From an uncultured Acidobacteriota bacterium (GTDB taxonomy: Bacteria; Acidobacteriota; Terriglobia; Terriglobales; Acidobacteriaceae), in the NCBI GenBank assembly GCA_903932385.1, contig CAIZGA010000457.1, positions 1-7,077 of the forward strand: a stretch of DNA of 7,077 nt, in the 5' to 3' direction. Made by a program: the position numbers and the translations under genes. Of the stretch, positions 1 to 5,652 are shown one piece after another. Position 1 is the stretch's first letter. Every line of letters begins with the position of its first letter. The notes under the pieces were generated by a model. The model ran no database searches. It had not been told where the DNA came from and saw only the letters and a program-made list of their open reading frames with translations.

Positions 1-306
1 AACCCGCATGGCCACAACTACAAGGTGCGCGTCACGCTGCGCGGCGCCGAGTTGGATGAAGCCGGCCTGCTGCTGGATTTCAAGCAGTTGAAGCTGGTCA
101 TGCGACCGGTGATCGAATATCTCGACCACAACATGATTAACGACCTGCCGCCGTTCACGGAACTGAACCCCTCGGCAGAAAATCTTGCCCGCTATTTTTA
201 TCAGGAAACCAACAAGCAGTTGGCGGAGATGACCTCCGGTCGTGTGACGGTGAAGGACTGCACCATATTTGAGACCGACACCACCACTGCCACGTATTTC
301 GAATAA
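1..306 (+). CDS. queD: 6-carboxytetrahydropterin synthase (QueD/PTPS family), 3' part
   Basis: The frame is open from the first base and ends with TAA at 304-306, so 101 C-terminal residues are visible and roughly 20-30 N-terminal residues are missing to the left. Seen in the fragment: HGHNY at residues 3-7, the pair of zinc-binding histidines of the PTPS/QueD fold; LDHNMIND from residue 41, with the Asp-His pair of the catalytic relay; NPSAEN at 56-61, matching the family PT(S/A)EN motif; and an ETxxxxxxY motif near the end, whose Glu (about residue 91) anchors the pterin ring. Family knowledge: the enzyme converts 7,8-dihydroneopterin triphosphate to 6-carboxy-5,6,7,8-tetrahydropterin in queuosine/7-deazaguanine biosynthesis, in the cytoplasm, as an oligomer with intersubunit active sites. 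The first zinc His and the catalytic Cys lie outside the window, so QueD cannot be fully separated from a true 6-pyruvoyl-tetrahydropterin synthase. QueD is the likelier role in bacteria. The next gene follows after 85 nt with its own promoter candidate. Confidence 0.9.
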   Translation, partial: NPHGHNYKVRVTLRGAELDEAGLLLDFKQLKLVMRPVIEYLDHNMINDLPPFTELNPSAENLARYFYQETNKQLAEMTSGRVTVKDCTIFETDTTTATYFE

Positions 307-357
307 TCTGCAAAATTTCAACTGGATGAATTTTCGCTGCAATCGTAATGTTCAGCG

Positions 358-386
358 ATTGAGTTTCCGCGCCTGCGGGTTACCAT
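358..386 (+). promoter_or_regulatory. Sigma-70-like promoter of the gene at 392, predicting a leaderless mRNA
   Basis: A -35-like TTGAGT lies at 359-364. A 16-nt spacer separates it from a -10-like TACCAT (TAnnnT consensus) at 381-386. Only 5 nt lie between the -10 box and the ATG at 392, so normal sigma-70 spacing places the transcription start at or next to the A of the ATG. The longer pattern ATTGART-N15-TTACCAT-N5-ATG recurs with identical spacing before the ATG at 1451, which supports both elements. No good Shine-Dalgarno sequence precedes the ATG. This is a sequence prediction only. Confidence 0.55.
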
Positions 387-391
387 TATTC

Positions 392-1396
392 ATGCGCAGT
401 CGCTTCACCTCATGCCTGCTTGCGATATCTATGCTCGTGGTTACAGGCATGCCCACCTGCCACGGGCAAACTCCTGCGACAACTCCATCCGCCGGCTCAG
501 TTCGTGGCACCATCACAGACGCCTTTGGTGCCGTCATTCCCAATGCGACTGTCACGCTGTTGCAAGCGGATTTGCATCGCTCTAGCACAACAACGGACAA
601 TGCCGGCACATTCAACTTTCCCAATGTTGCCGCCGGCCAATTCAGCATCAAAGTCACAGCGGCAGGATTCGCGCCCAGTTCAGAGAGTGGAACGCTGCAA
701 CCGGGAGAAATTCGCCAGTTCCCCATCGCGCTCGCTTTGCCTGCGTCCACCACCAATGTCATAGTTCATGAGACCGAACATGAACTCGCCGAGCAGCAGA
801 TGCAGATTGATGAGCATCAGCGTGTGCTCGGCGTAGTGCCAAATTTTTATGTTGAGTACAACCCCTCTGCAGTTGCGCTCGATGCGAAACAAAAATTCAA
901 ACTGGCCAGCCGCTACAATTTTGACCCCGTCAACGTCGCGTTCACGGCAGGTCTGGCTGGAGTTGAACAGGCATCCAATTCCTACAGCGGTTTTGGACAA
1001 GGCACACTGGGCTACGCAAAATATTTCGGCGCAGACCTGGCCAGCTTCACCACCGCATCCATCCTCAGCAATGCAATCCTGCCGGCGGTGTTACATCAGG
1101 ACCCGCGTTACTACGTAAAAGGCAGCGGTACCGTGAAGGCACGCTTCCTCTATGCCATCGCCAATGTATTCATCTGCAAGGGAGACAACCGCGGCTGGCA
1201 GCCGAACTACTCCGGCATGATTGGTGGCTTGGCCGCCAGCGGCATCTCCAACTATTACTACCCCGCCGCCAATCGCAACGGTGCCGGTCTGATGTTTGAA
1301 AATTTCGGCATCGGCATTCTCGGCGGCGCAGGCGGCAATCTGTTTCAGGAATTCTTCTCGCGTAGATTTTCGACAGGCGTTCCCAAGGGCTCCTGA
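392..1396 (+). CDS. Exported CarboxypepD_reg protein with uncharacterised Acidobacteria-type C-terminal domain
   Basis: The product is 334 residues from ATG 392. The frame is open further upstream, but starting there would overlap queD and bury the signal peptide. The ATG at 392 also sits 5 nt after a -10-like box. Residues 1-25 form a Sec signal peptide (basic start, hydrophobic stretch, likely cleavage before Gln26 in CHG|QTPA). Residues about 35-125 are a CarboxypepD_reg (Ig/transthyretin-like) domain with the hallmark RGTITDAFGAVIPNATV and a TDNAGTFNFPNVAAG hairpin. Residues about 146-326 form a second conserved-looking domain, recognisable by LHQDPRYY (234-241), CKGDN (262-266), WQPNYS and GISNYYYP, and it is rich in Gly and aromatics. 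I recall this domain from many hypothetical Acidobacteria proteins, but no function is known to me. Its Gly/aromatic segments could be amphipathic membrane-active helices or part of an outer-membrane protein. No catalytic motif is evident. Periplasmic or outer-membrane location is inferred. Confidence 0.82.
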   Translation: MRSRFTSCLLAISMLVVTGMPTCHGQTPATTPSAGSVRGTITDAFGAVIPNATVTLLQADLHRSSTTTDNAGTFNFPNVAAGQFSIKVTAAGFAPSSESGTLQPGEIRQFPIALALPASTTNVIVHETEHELAEQQMQIDEHQRVLGVVPNFYVEYNPSAVALDAKQKFKLASRYNFDPVNVAFTAGLAGVEQASNSYSGFGQGTLGYAKYFGADLASFTTASILSNAILPAVLHQDPRYYVKGSGTVKARFLYAIANVFICKGDNRGWQPNYSGMIGGLAASGISNYYYPAANRNGAGLMFENFGIGILGGAGGNLFQEFFSRRFSTGVPKGS

Positions 1397-1416
1397 TAAT
1401 CCTGTAGTCCTTCCAG

Positions 1417-1445
1417 ATTGAATCCAACAACAGCCGCGTTACCAT
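1417..1445 (+). promoter_or_regulatory. Sigma-70-like promoter of the NUP gene, predicting a leaderless mRNA
   Basis: A -35-like TTGAAT (1418-1423), a 16-nt spacer and a -10-like TACCAT (1440-1445) are followed by 5 nt and the ATG at 1451. The layout and the 7-mer TTACCAT match the promoter before the ATG at 392 exactly. No Shine-Dalgarno-like sequence precedes the ATG. If it works as predicted, the transcript starts at about the A of the ATG and the gene is transcribed separately from its upstream neighbour despite a gap of only 54 nt. Confidence 0.55.
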
Positions 1446-1450
1446 AACAC

Positions 1451-2524
1451 ATGCCCACACGAATTCCAGCACTCTGTCTGGCGATTGCCGCCTTGTTCGC
1501 CACCTCTCTACCAGCGCAGGCGCAAGCTGCCGAAAAAAAGATTGAAGTCAAAGTAGTCGTCCTCGCCATGTTTGAAGCCGGCGCGGATTCCGGCGACACT
1601 CCCGGCGAATACCAGTACTGGGTGGAACGCAATCACCTCAACCACATCTATCCCTTCCCGCAGGGCAATCATGACCTGCGCATGAATGACGACGGCGTTC
1701 TGGGCGTATTGACCGGCGTGGCCACGGCGCGCGCCACAGCCACGGTAATGGCGCTGGGCCTCGATCCGCGCTTCGATCTCTCCCATGCCTATTGGCTGGT
1801 GGCCGGAATCGCCGGCATCAATCCTGAACGCGGCTCGCTCGGCTCTGCCGTCTGGCCGGAATGGCTGGTGGATGGCGATTTGGCGCATGAGATTGATTCC
1901 CGCGAAATTCCCGCTGGCTGGACGACCGGCTACGTGCCACTGCGTAAATCCATGCCATACGAGCAGCCGCGCACCGACGACAATGGCATCGTCTTCCATC
2001 TTTCGCCGGAGCTGGTGAACTGGGCCTATCAATTGACCAAAGACACGCCGCTCGATGACAACCCAACGCTCCGCGCCCGCCGTATGGAGTTCGCAGGAGC
2101 CGCCGCACACCAGCCACCCTCGGTGATTCGCGGCGATGAAATCTCCGCCTCCACCTTCTGGCACGGCAAGCTGATGAGCCAATGGGCCAGCGACTGGGTC
2201 AGTTACCAGACCAACGGTGCCGGCCATTACACCGTCTGCGGCATGGAAGACACAGGCACCCTGCAATCGCTTACCTGGCTGGCCCGCGCCGGCAAAGTGG
2301 ACCTGCGGCGAGTGCTGGTGCTGCGTACGGCCAGCAATTTTGACCAACAGCGTACCGGCCTGACAGCCGCGCAAAGCCTGGCGGAAACCAAGGTTGTCAG
2401 CTACATTGCCTACCTGCCGGCACTGGAAGCGGCTTGGCGAGTGGGCAACCGCGTGGTCACCGAGCTAACCACGCACTGGTCAACCTACCGCGACCACCTG
2501 CCCACCGAATCCGCCGCCCACTGA
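1451..2524 (+). CDS. Exported purine nucleoside permease (NUP) family protein
   Basis: The product is 357 residues, a normal length for bacterial NUP proteins. Residues 1-26 form a Sec signal peptide (hydrophobic LAIAALFATSL, then PAQAQA|A). The mature part starts with a beta-rich IEVKVVVLAMFEAG, as the family does. Other recognisable parts are GVLTGVATARAT (85-96), AYWLVAGIAGINPERGSLGS (113-132), a VDGDLAHEID stretch (140-149), GHYTVCGMEDTGTL (258-271) and VLVLRTASNFD (288-298). Family knowledge: NUP proteins were named after a Candida nucleoside transporter and are related to the nucleoside phosphorylase/hydrolase superfamily. The GMED and LRTASNFD segments resemble the EME ribose-binding and SD catalytic motifs of that fold. 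No membrane helix is visible beyond the signal peptide, so a periplasmic nucleoside-binding or nucleoside-cleaving role fits better than a stand-alone permease (inference). Start chosen by the signal peptide and the -10 box 5 nt upstream. Confidence 0.85.
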   Translation: MPTRIPALCLAIAALFATSLPAQAQAAEKKIEVKVVVLAMFEAGADSGDTPGEYQYWVERNHLNHIYPFPQGNHDLRMNDDGVLGVLTGVATARATATVMALGLDPRFDLSHAYWLVAGIAGINPERGSLGSAVWPEWLVDGDLAHEIDSREIPAGWTTGYVPLRKSMPYEQPRTDDNGIVFHLSPELVNWAYQLTKDTPLDDNPTLRARRMEFAGAAAHQPPSVIRGDEISASTFWHGKLMSQWASDWVSYQTNGAGHYTVCGMEDTGTLQSLTWLARAGKVDLRRVLVLRTASNFDQQRTGLTAAQSLAETKVVSYIAYLPALEAAWRVGNRVVTELTTHWSTYRDHLPTESAAH

Positions 2525-2542
2525 CAATTTATCGCGATGCAC

Positions 2543-2572
2543 TTGAATTGCATGCGTCGCACCATTTACCGT
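2543..2572 (+). promoter_or_regulatory. Sigma-70-like promoter of the TPR gene
   Basis: A -35-like TTGAAT (2543-2548) and a -10-like TACCGT (2567-2572) are separated by 18 nt. Transcription is predicted to start near 2578-2579. This gives a short leader that contains the AAGGAG ribosome binding site at 2583-2588. The -35 box sits inside an imperfect dyad, ATGCA-N7-TGCAT (2537-2553), that could be an operator. The boxes resemble those of the two upstream promoters. Confidence 0.5.
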
Positions 2573-2582
2573 TGTTGATGCT

Positions 2583-2588
2583 AAGGAG
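2583..2588 (+). promoter_or_regulatory. Shine-Dalgarno AAGGAG fixing the start at 2596
   Basis: A perfect AAGGAG lies 7 nt before the ATG at 2596. This decides the start of the TPR gene, although the frame is open back into the preceding NUP gene. It is the strongest ribosome binding site in the window and contrasts with the lack of one before the genes at 392 and 1451. Confidence 0.85.
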
Positions 2589-2595
2589 AAACATC

Positions 2596-3777
2596 ATGAG
2601 ATTGTTCCGCTCGCATGTACTTGCATCTTCACCCGTGGCAATTGCACTGGTCCTCGCGCTGGCACTGGCGATTTCCGTTGCTCCCGTTTCCGCTCAGTCC
2701 AGGGGCTCTGTCGCAAGCATTCACGGCCACGTACAGGACCCGCTACAGATGCCCGTCACTGACGGCGTCATCAAGCTCACCCAGGACACCGGCGTCATCG
2801 ACAAGGGCAGCCGCTTCCTCTACACCTTCAACACAGATTCAAACGGTGACTACAAAGGGACCAACATCACGGCTGGCACGTACTCAGTCATCGTCTTCCG
2901 CGGCGATAAGTCGCTCGACTTCGCAGACAAAATCACGTTTGAAGCTGGCGTGGATACCAAGCTCGACTTCGACATGAGCCGCGCAGAGTATCTCAGCAAA
3001 ATGTCTGCAGAAGACAAGAAGACGCTTGAGGAATACCGCAAAAAGAATGCCGCAATTGCTGCCCAGAACGGCGTGGTGAAAAACCTGAATGCGTTGCTAC
3101 AGCAGGCGCGCGACGTCATGAACCCGGCCAAAACCAATCCGCCGGATTATGAAAAGGCCATCACTCTGATGACACAGGCCACGCAGGCAAAACCGGACGA
3201 GCCGGTACTCTGGTTCACACTCGGCTCCGCCTATGTGGGTGCCAAGAAATATGATCAGGCTGTGCCCGCTCTGCAGAAGTCCATTGACCTGAACAATTCC
3301 TCCAAGAAGGCTTCCGCTGCCACCGCCGGTGCCGCATACAACTCTCTGGGTGAAGCGCTCGCCAGTCTGGGCAAGGTGCCGGATGCTGCAACCGCGTATG
3401 AATCAGCAGCCAAAGCCAATCCCAGCTCTGCCGCAGCGTATTACAGCAATGAGGCAATCTCGCTCTACAAGGCCGGACAGACGGATTACAAGAACCAGAA
3501 GGCAGACTATGCCGGTGCCGTAGTGGCAGCCGACAAGACCGTTGCCGCAGACCCGACCTTCGCGATTGCTTACTACGTGAAGGGATCGGCGCTGGTGGTC
3601 GACTCTACAGTCGACCCTAATACGCAGAAGATGACTGCACCTCCGGGATGCATTGAGGCTTACCAGAATTATCTGAAGTATGCGCCCAATGGACCGTTTG
3701 CTGCAGAAGTGAAAGGTGTTCTTGCTGGCTTCGGCGAGACCATCACGACCAGCTTCGGCAAGTCCGGCAAACACTAG
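2596..3777 (+). CDS. Exported CarboxypepD_reg plus tetratricopeptide-repeat protein
   Basis: The product is 393 residues from ATG 2596, chosen for its AAGGAG site and because it opens directly on a signal peptide (residues 1-33, with a long hydrophobic Ala/Leu/Val stretch and VSA|QS cleavage). Residues about 38-127 form a CarboxypepD_reg-like beta sandwich (IHGHVQDP ... NSNGDY-type turn seen as DSNGDYKGTNITAGTY). Residues about 130-175 are charged and helical. Several TPR units follow: about 184-233 (YEKAITLM ... WFTLGSAYVGAKKYDQAVPAL), 245-277 (YNSLGEALASLGKVPDAATAYESA), 280-333 with a longer insert, and a final helix pair near 353-366. Family knowledge: TPRs bind proteins, and this pairing is common among Acidobacteria secreted proteins. 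Periplasmic scaffold or complex assembly is a guess. A strong terminator follows 21 nt after the stop. An 8-bp perfect hairpin lies inside the coding region at 3597-3616. Confidence 0.87.
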   Translation: MRLFRSHVLASSPVAIALVLALALAISVAPVSAQSRGSVASIHGHVQDPLQMPVTDGVIKLTQDTGVIDKGSRFLYTFNTDSNGDYKGTNITAGTYSVIVFRGDKSLDFADKITFEAGVDTKLDFDMSRAEYLSKMSAEDKKTLEEYRKKNAAIAAQNGVVKNLNALLQQARDVMNPAKTNPPDYEKAITLMTQATQAKPDEPVLWFTLGSAYVGAKKYDQAVPALQKSIDLNNSSKKASAATAGAAYNSLGEALASLGKVPDAATAYESAAKANPSSAAAYYSNEAISLYKAGQTDYKNQKADYAGAVVAADKTVAADPTFAIAYYVKGSALVVDSTVDPNTQKMTAPPGCIEAYQNYLKYAPNGPFAAEVKGVLAGFGETITTSFGKSGKH

Positions 3778-3798
3778 AAATCTGCCGTTCGTAATCAC

Positions 3799-3836
3799 GC
3801 AGGCGATGTGGATACTCTCCGCATCGCCTGTTTCCT
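3799..3836 (+). terminator. Intrinsic terminator after the TPR gene
   Basis: The stem arms are 3799-3812 and 3818-3831 with a 5-nt loop (TACTC). The core CAGGCGATG/CATCGCCTG pairs perfectly, and the full 14-bp stem contains only two G-U wobbles. A T-rich tract (TTTCCTTTTC) follows directly. It lies 21 nt after the TPR stop codon and separates the envelope genes from moeA. Confidence 0.85.
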
Positions 3837-3849
3837 TTTCCGCCGCATT

Positions 3850-3855
3850 TACAAT
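3850..3855 (+). promoter_or_regulatory. -10 box candidate for moeA-moaC
   Basis: TACAAT, one base from the TATAAT consensus, ends 8 nt before the GTG start of moeA. I see no convincing -35 box at 16-18 nt upstream, where the terminator tail lies. If the box is used, the transcript would begin about 1-2 nt before the GTG, making moeA nearly leaderless. There is no Shine-Dalgarno sequence. Confidence 0.35.
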
Positions 3856-3863
3856 CAGCAGCA

Positions 3864-5123
3864 GTGCCTGATACTTCCCCATCTCCGCTGCTGGAATTTC
3901 CCCGCGCTCTATCGCAGGTGTTGGAGCATGCTGCGGCCTTGCCTGCACCGGCCACAGAACAAGTGCAGCTGGGAGAAAGTCTGCAACGCACTCTGGCCGC
4001 GCCCATTCTTGCAGACCGCAACCTGCCTCCATTCCGCCGTTCCACGCGCGATGGTTTTGCCGTCACGGCGGAGTCCATCGCTACCGGTTCCGTCACAATC
4101 ATAGGCACCATTCGTGCTGGAGAAATCTGGCCGGCAGACCGCGAGCCGCTCGCCGCGAATCAGGCGGTAGCCATCATGACCGGTGCGCCGGTCCCGCCGG
4201 GGGCGAACTCTGTGCTGATGTCAGAACATTCTGTTCGCAATCAAAACACTCTATCCCTCGCGCCCAACCGCTCTCTGGCTGCCGGCGAAAACATTGTGCC
4301 TGAAGGTGCCGAGGCTCTCGCCGGGGCCACGCTGGTTCCCGCCGGTACGCGTATCTCTGCGGCAGAGATTGCACTCGCTGCCGCTTGCGGTCACATCACG
4401 CCGGTGGTCTACGCCCGCCCGCGGGTGGCCATCCTCTCTACTGGAGATGAGTTGGTTCCGCCGCACAGTCATCCCGGCGCGGCACAAATTCGCAACAGCA
4501 ACGCACCCGCACTGGCCGCCATGATTTCTGCCCATGCCGCACTTCCAATTGCGCAGCAGATTCTTCCCGATTCGCTCGATGCCATCGTTGCTGCGTTGCA
4601 ATCTGCACACGCCTCCGATGCCAATTTGTTGCTGCTCTCCGGCGGCGTTTCAGTCGGCGATTACGATCTGGTGGAAGCCGCGCTCTCGCAACTCAACGCA
4701 GAGTTTTTCTTTACCGGAGTGAACATGCAGCCGGGCCGACCGGTTGTTTTCGGCCGCATACCGCCATCGCACACATCACCGCGCACGTTGTATTTTTTTG
4801 GACTGCCGGGCAATCCAGTTTCCGTGCATGTCTGTTATCTGCTTTTCGTCGCGCCGTTTCTCGCCGCACTTTCTGGTGGCGCAGCCGCACCGCCGCGCTT
4901 TGCACTGGCCACACTCGCAGAAGAGATTCGCGTTCGTCCCGGCACACAGAAATTCCTTCCCGCATACTTTTCTTTTGACTTCGAATCTCCCACTGCGCGG
5001 CTCGTCCCGTGGCAAGGCTCCGGAGATTTATCCGCCAACGCGCGCGCAAACGCCTACCTTGCATTGCCGCCGGATTGCACAACTCTGCCTGCCGGCGCGG
5101 TTGTCCGCCTACTCTTGCGTTAG
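3864..5123 (+). CDS. moeA: Molybdopterin molybdenumtransferase MoeA
   Basis: The product is 419 residues from a GTG start, close to the 411 of E. coli MoeA. In the cytoplasm MoeA inserts molybdate into adenylylated molybdopterin, the last step of molybdenum-cofactor synthesis. Seen motifs: LPPFRRSTRDGFAV (54-67), TGAPVPPGANSV (106-117), GENIVPEGAEAL (141-152), ILSTGDEL (190-197), SGGVSVGDYD (259-268) and LPGNPVS (314-320). Compared with E. coli from memory, Asp59, Glu188, Asp228, Asp259, Pro298 and Pro301 correspond to Asp63, Glu196, Asp236, Asp268, Pro315 and Pro318. Asp142 is replaced by Glu150, and the usual FDNSAMDG reads FRRSTRDG. Domain III (MoCF-binding fold) spans about 186-335 and the C-terminal beta domain about 345-419. 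The start fits the E. coli N-terminus, although no ribosome binding site is visible. The gene is followed 15 nt later by moaC, so the two are probably cotranscribed. Confidence 0.93.
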   Translation: MPDTSPSPLLEFPRALSQVLEHAAALPAPATEQVQLGESLQRTLAAPILADRNLPPFRRSTRDGFAVTAESIATGSVTIIGTIRAGEIWPADREPLAANQAVAIMTGAPVPPGANSVLMSEHSVRNQNTLSLAPNRSLAAGENIVPEGAEALAGATLVPAGTRISAAEIALAAACGHITPVVYARPRVAILSTGDELVPPHSHPGAAQIRNSNAPALAAMISAHAALPIAQQILPDSLDAIVAALQSAHASDANLLLLSGGVSVGDYDLVEAALSQLNAEFFFTGVNMQPGRPVVFGRIPPSHTSPRTLYFFGLPGNPVSVHVCYLLFVAPFLAALSGGAAAPPRFALATLAEEIRVRPGTQKFLPAYFSFDFESPTARLVPWQGSGDLSANARANAYLALPPDCTTLPAGAVVRLLLR

Positions 5124-5138
5124 GCTGTACACAGACAC

Positions 5139-5636
5139 ATGGCCATTAAGAAAAATTCGAAGCCGCCCGCAACTCTCAGCCATTACGATGCCACCGGCCG
5201 TGCGCGCATGGTGGATGTCTCCGCCAAGCCGTCAACGCGCCGCGAAGCCACAGCCTCTGCCTTTGTTGCGTTGCCGCGCCATGTGCTCACTGCGCTGCCG
5301 CATAATCCCAAAGGTTCGCCCCTGGAGGTCGCCCGCATCGCCGGCATCCAAGCCGCCAAACGCACTTCAGAACTCATCCCGCTTTGCCATCCGCTGCCAC
5401 TCAGCTTTGTGGACGTCACGCTTCGCCAGAAACGCGACGGAATTGCTATTGCTGCCACTGCGGCCACCACCGCTGCAACCGGTGTTGAAATGGAAGCCCT
5501 CACTGCAGCTGCCATCGCCGCGCTTACCCTGTATGACATGTGCAAGGCTCTGGATAAATCCATCGTGATCCAGGACCTGCGCCTCGATGCCAAATCCGGC
5601 GGCAAGTCCGGCCCCTACAAACGCCCCCGCGCCTGA
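5139..5636 (+). CDS. moaC: Cyclic pyranopterin monophosphate synthase MoaC
   Basis: The product is 165 residues, near the family norm, with a short Lys-rich N-terminal extension of about 7 residues. MoaC acts with MoaA to turn GTP into cyclic pyranopterin monophosphate, by converting the 3',8-cyclo-GTP made by MoaA. Seen motifs: MVDVSAK (24-30), ARIAGIQAAKRTSELIP (65-81), LCHPL (82-86), TGVEMEALTA (114-123), LYDMCKALDK (131-140) and KSGGKSG (152-158). The E. coli catalytic residues Lys51, His77, Glu112, Glu114, Asp128 and Lys131 correspond to Lys58, His84, Glu117, Glu119, Asp133 and Lys136, so the site looks intact. One oddity: the stretch before GVEMEA reads TAAT where E. coli has TGKT, losing a basic residue. 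It starts 15 nt after moeA with only a weak upstream purine signal, consistent with translation from the moeA transcript. moaA is not in the window. Confidence 0.95.
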   Translation: MAIKKNSKPPATLSHYDATGRARMVDVSAKPSTRREATASAFVALPRHVLTALPHNPKGSPLEVARIAGIQAAKRTSELIPLCHPLPLSFVDVTLRQKRDGIAIAATAATTAATGVEMEALTAAAIAALTLYDMCKALDKSIVIQDLRLDAKSGGKSGPYKRPRA

Positions 5637-5652
5637 GCATTGCTTTCCCCCG

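Noticed and set aside
312..335. AT-rich dyad AAAATT ... AATTTT after queD as a terminator
   Set aside because: The stem is short and pure A-T with no following T-tract, so it would not be a stable terminator.
269..391. Upstream extension of the CarboxypepD_reg gene to a start inside queD
   Set aside because: It would overlap the queD end, put about 41 non-signal residues before a good signal peptide, and run through the promoter boxes at 358-386.
764..785. Inverted repeat GTTCATG-N8-CATGAAC inside the gene at 392
   Set aside because: The 7-bp arms are 8 nt apart in coding sequence that encodes HETEHEL. The repeated His-Glu codons explain it.
1508..2374. Long antisense open frame (288 codons) opposite the NUP gene
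   Set aside because: The + strand frame encodes a recognisable family over the same bases. The antisense product shows no motif, and long shadow frames are expected at this GC content.
2434..2595. Upstream extension of the TPR gene into the NUP gene
   Set aside because: A perfect AAGGAG before ATG 2596 and a signal peptide starting there make the extension unnecessary. The extension residues look like out-of-frame NUP sequence.
3403..4032. Antisense open frame of 209 codons across the terminator and moeA start
   Set aside because: It crosses an intrinsic terminator and parts of two well-supported genes, and its product has no recognisable features.
5128..5138. TACACA 5 nt before the moaC ATG as another leaderless -10 box
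   Set aside because: It lacks the final T of TAnnnT, has no -35 partner, and the 15-nt gap to moeA fits cotranscription better.
4744..5568. 274-codon + strand frame overlapping moeA and moaC
   Set aside because: It is an out-of-frame shadow of two clearly identified enzymes. Its product is Pro/Arg/Ser/Leu rich without domain signals.
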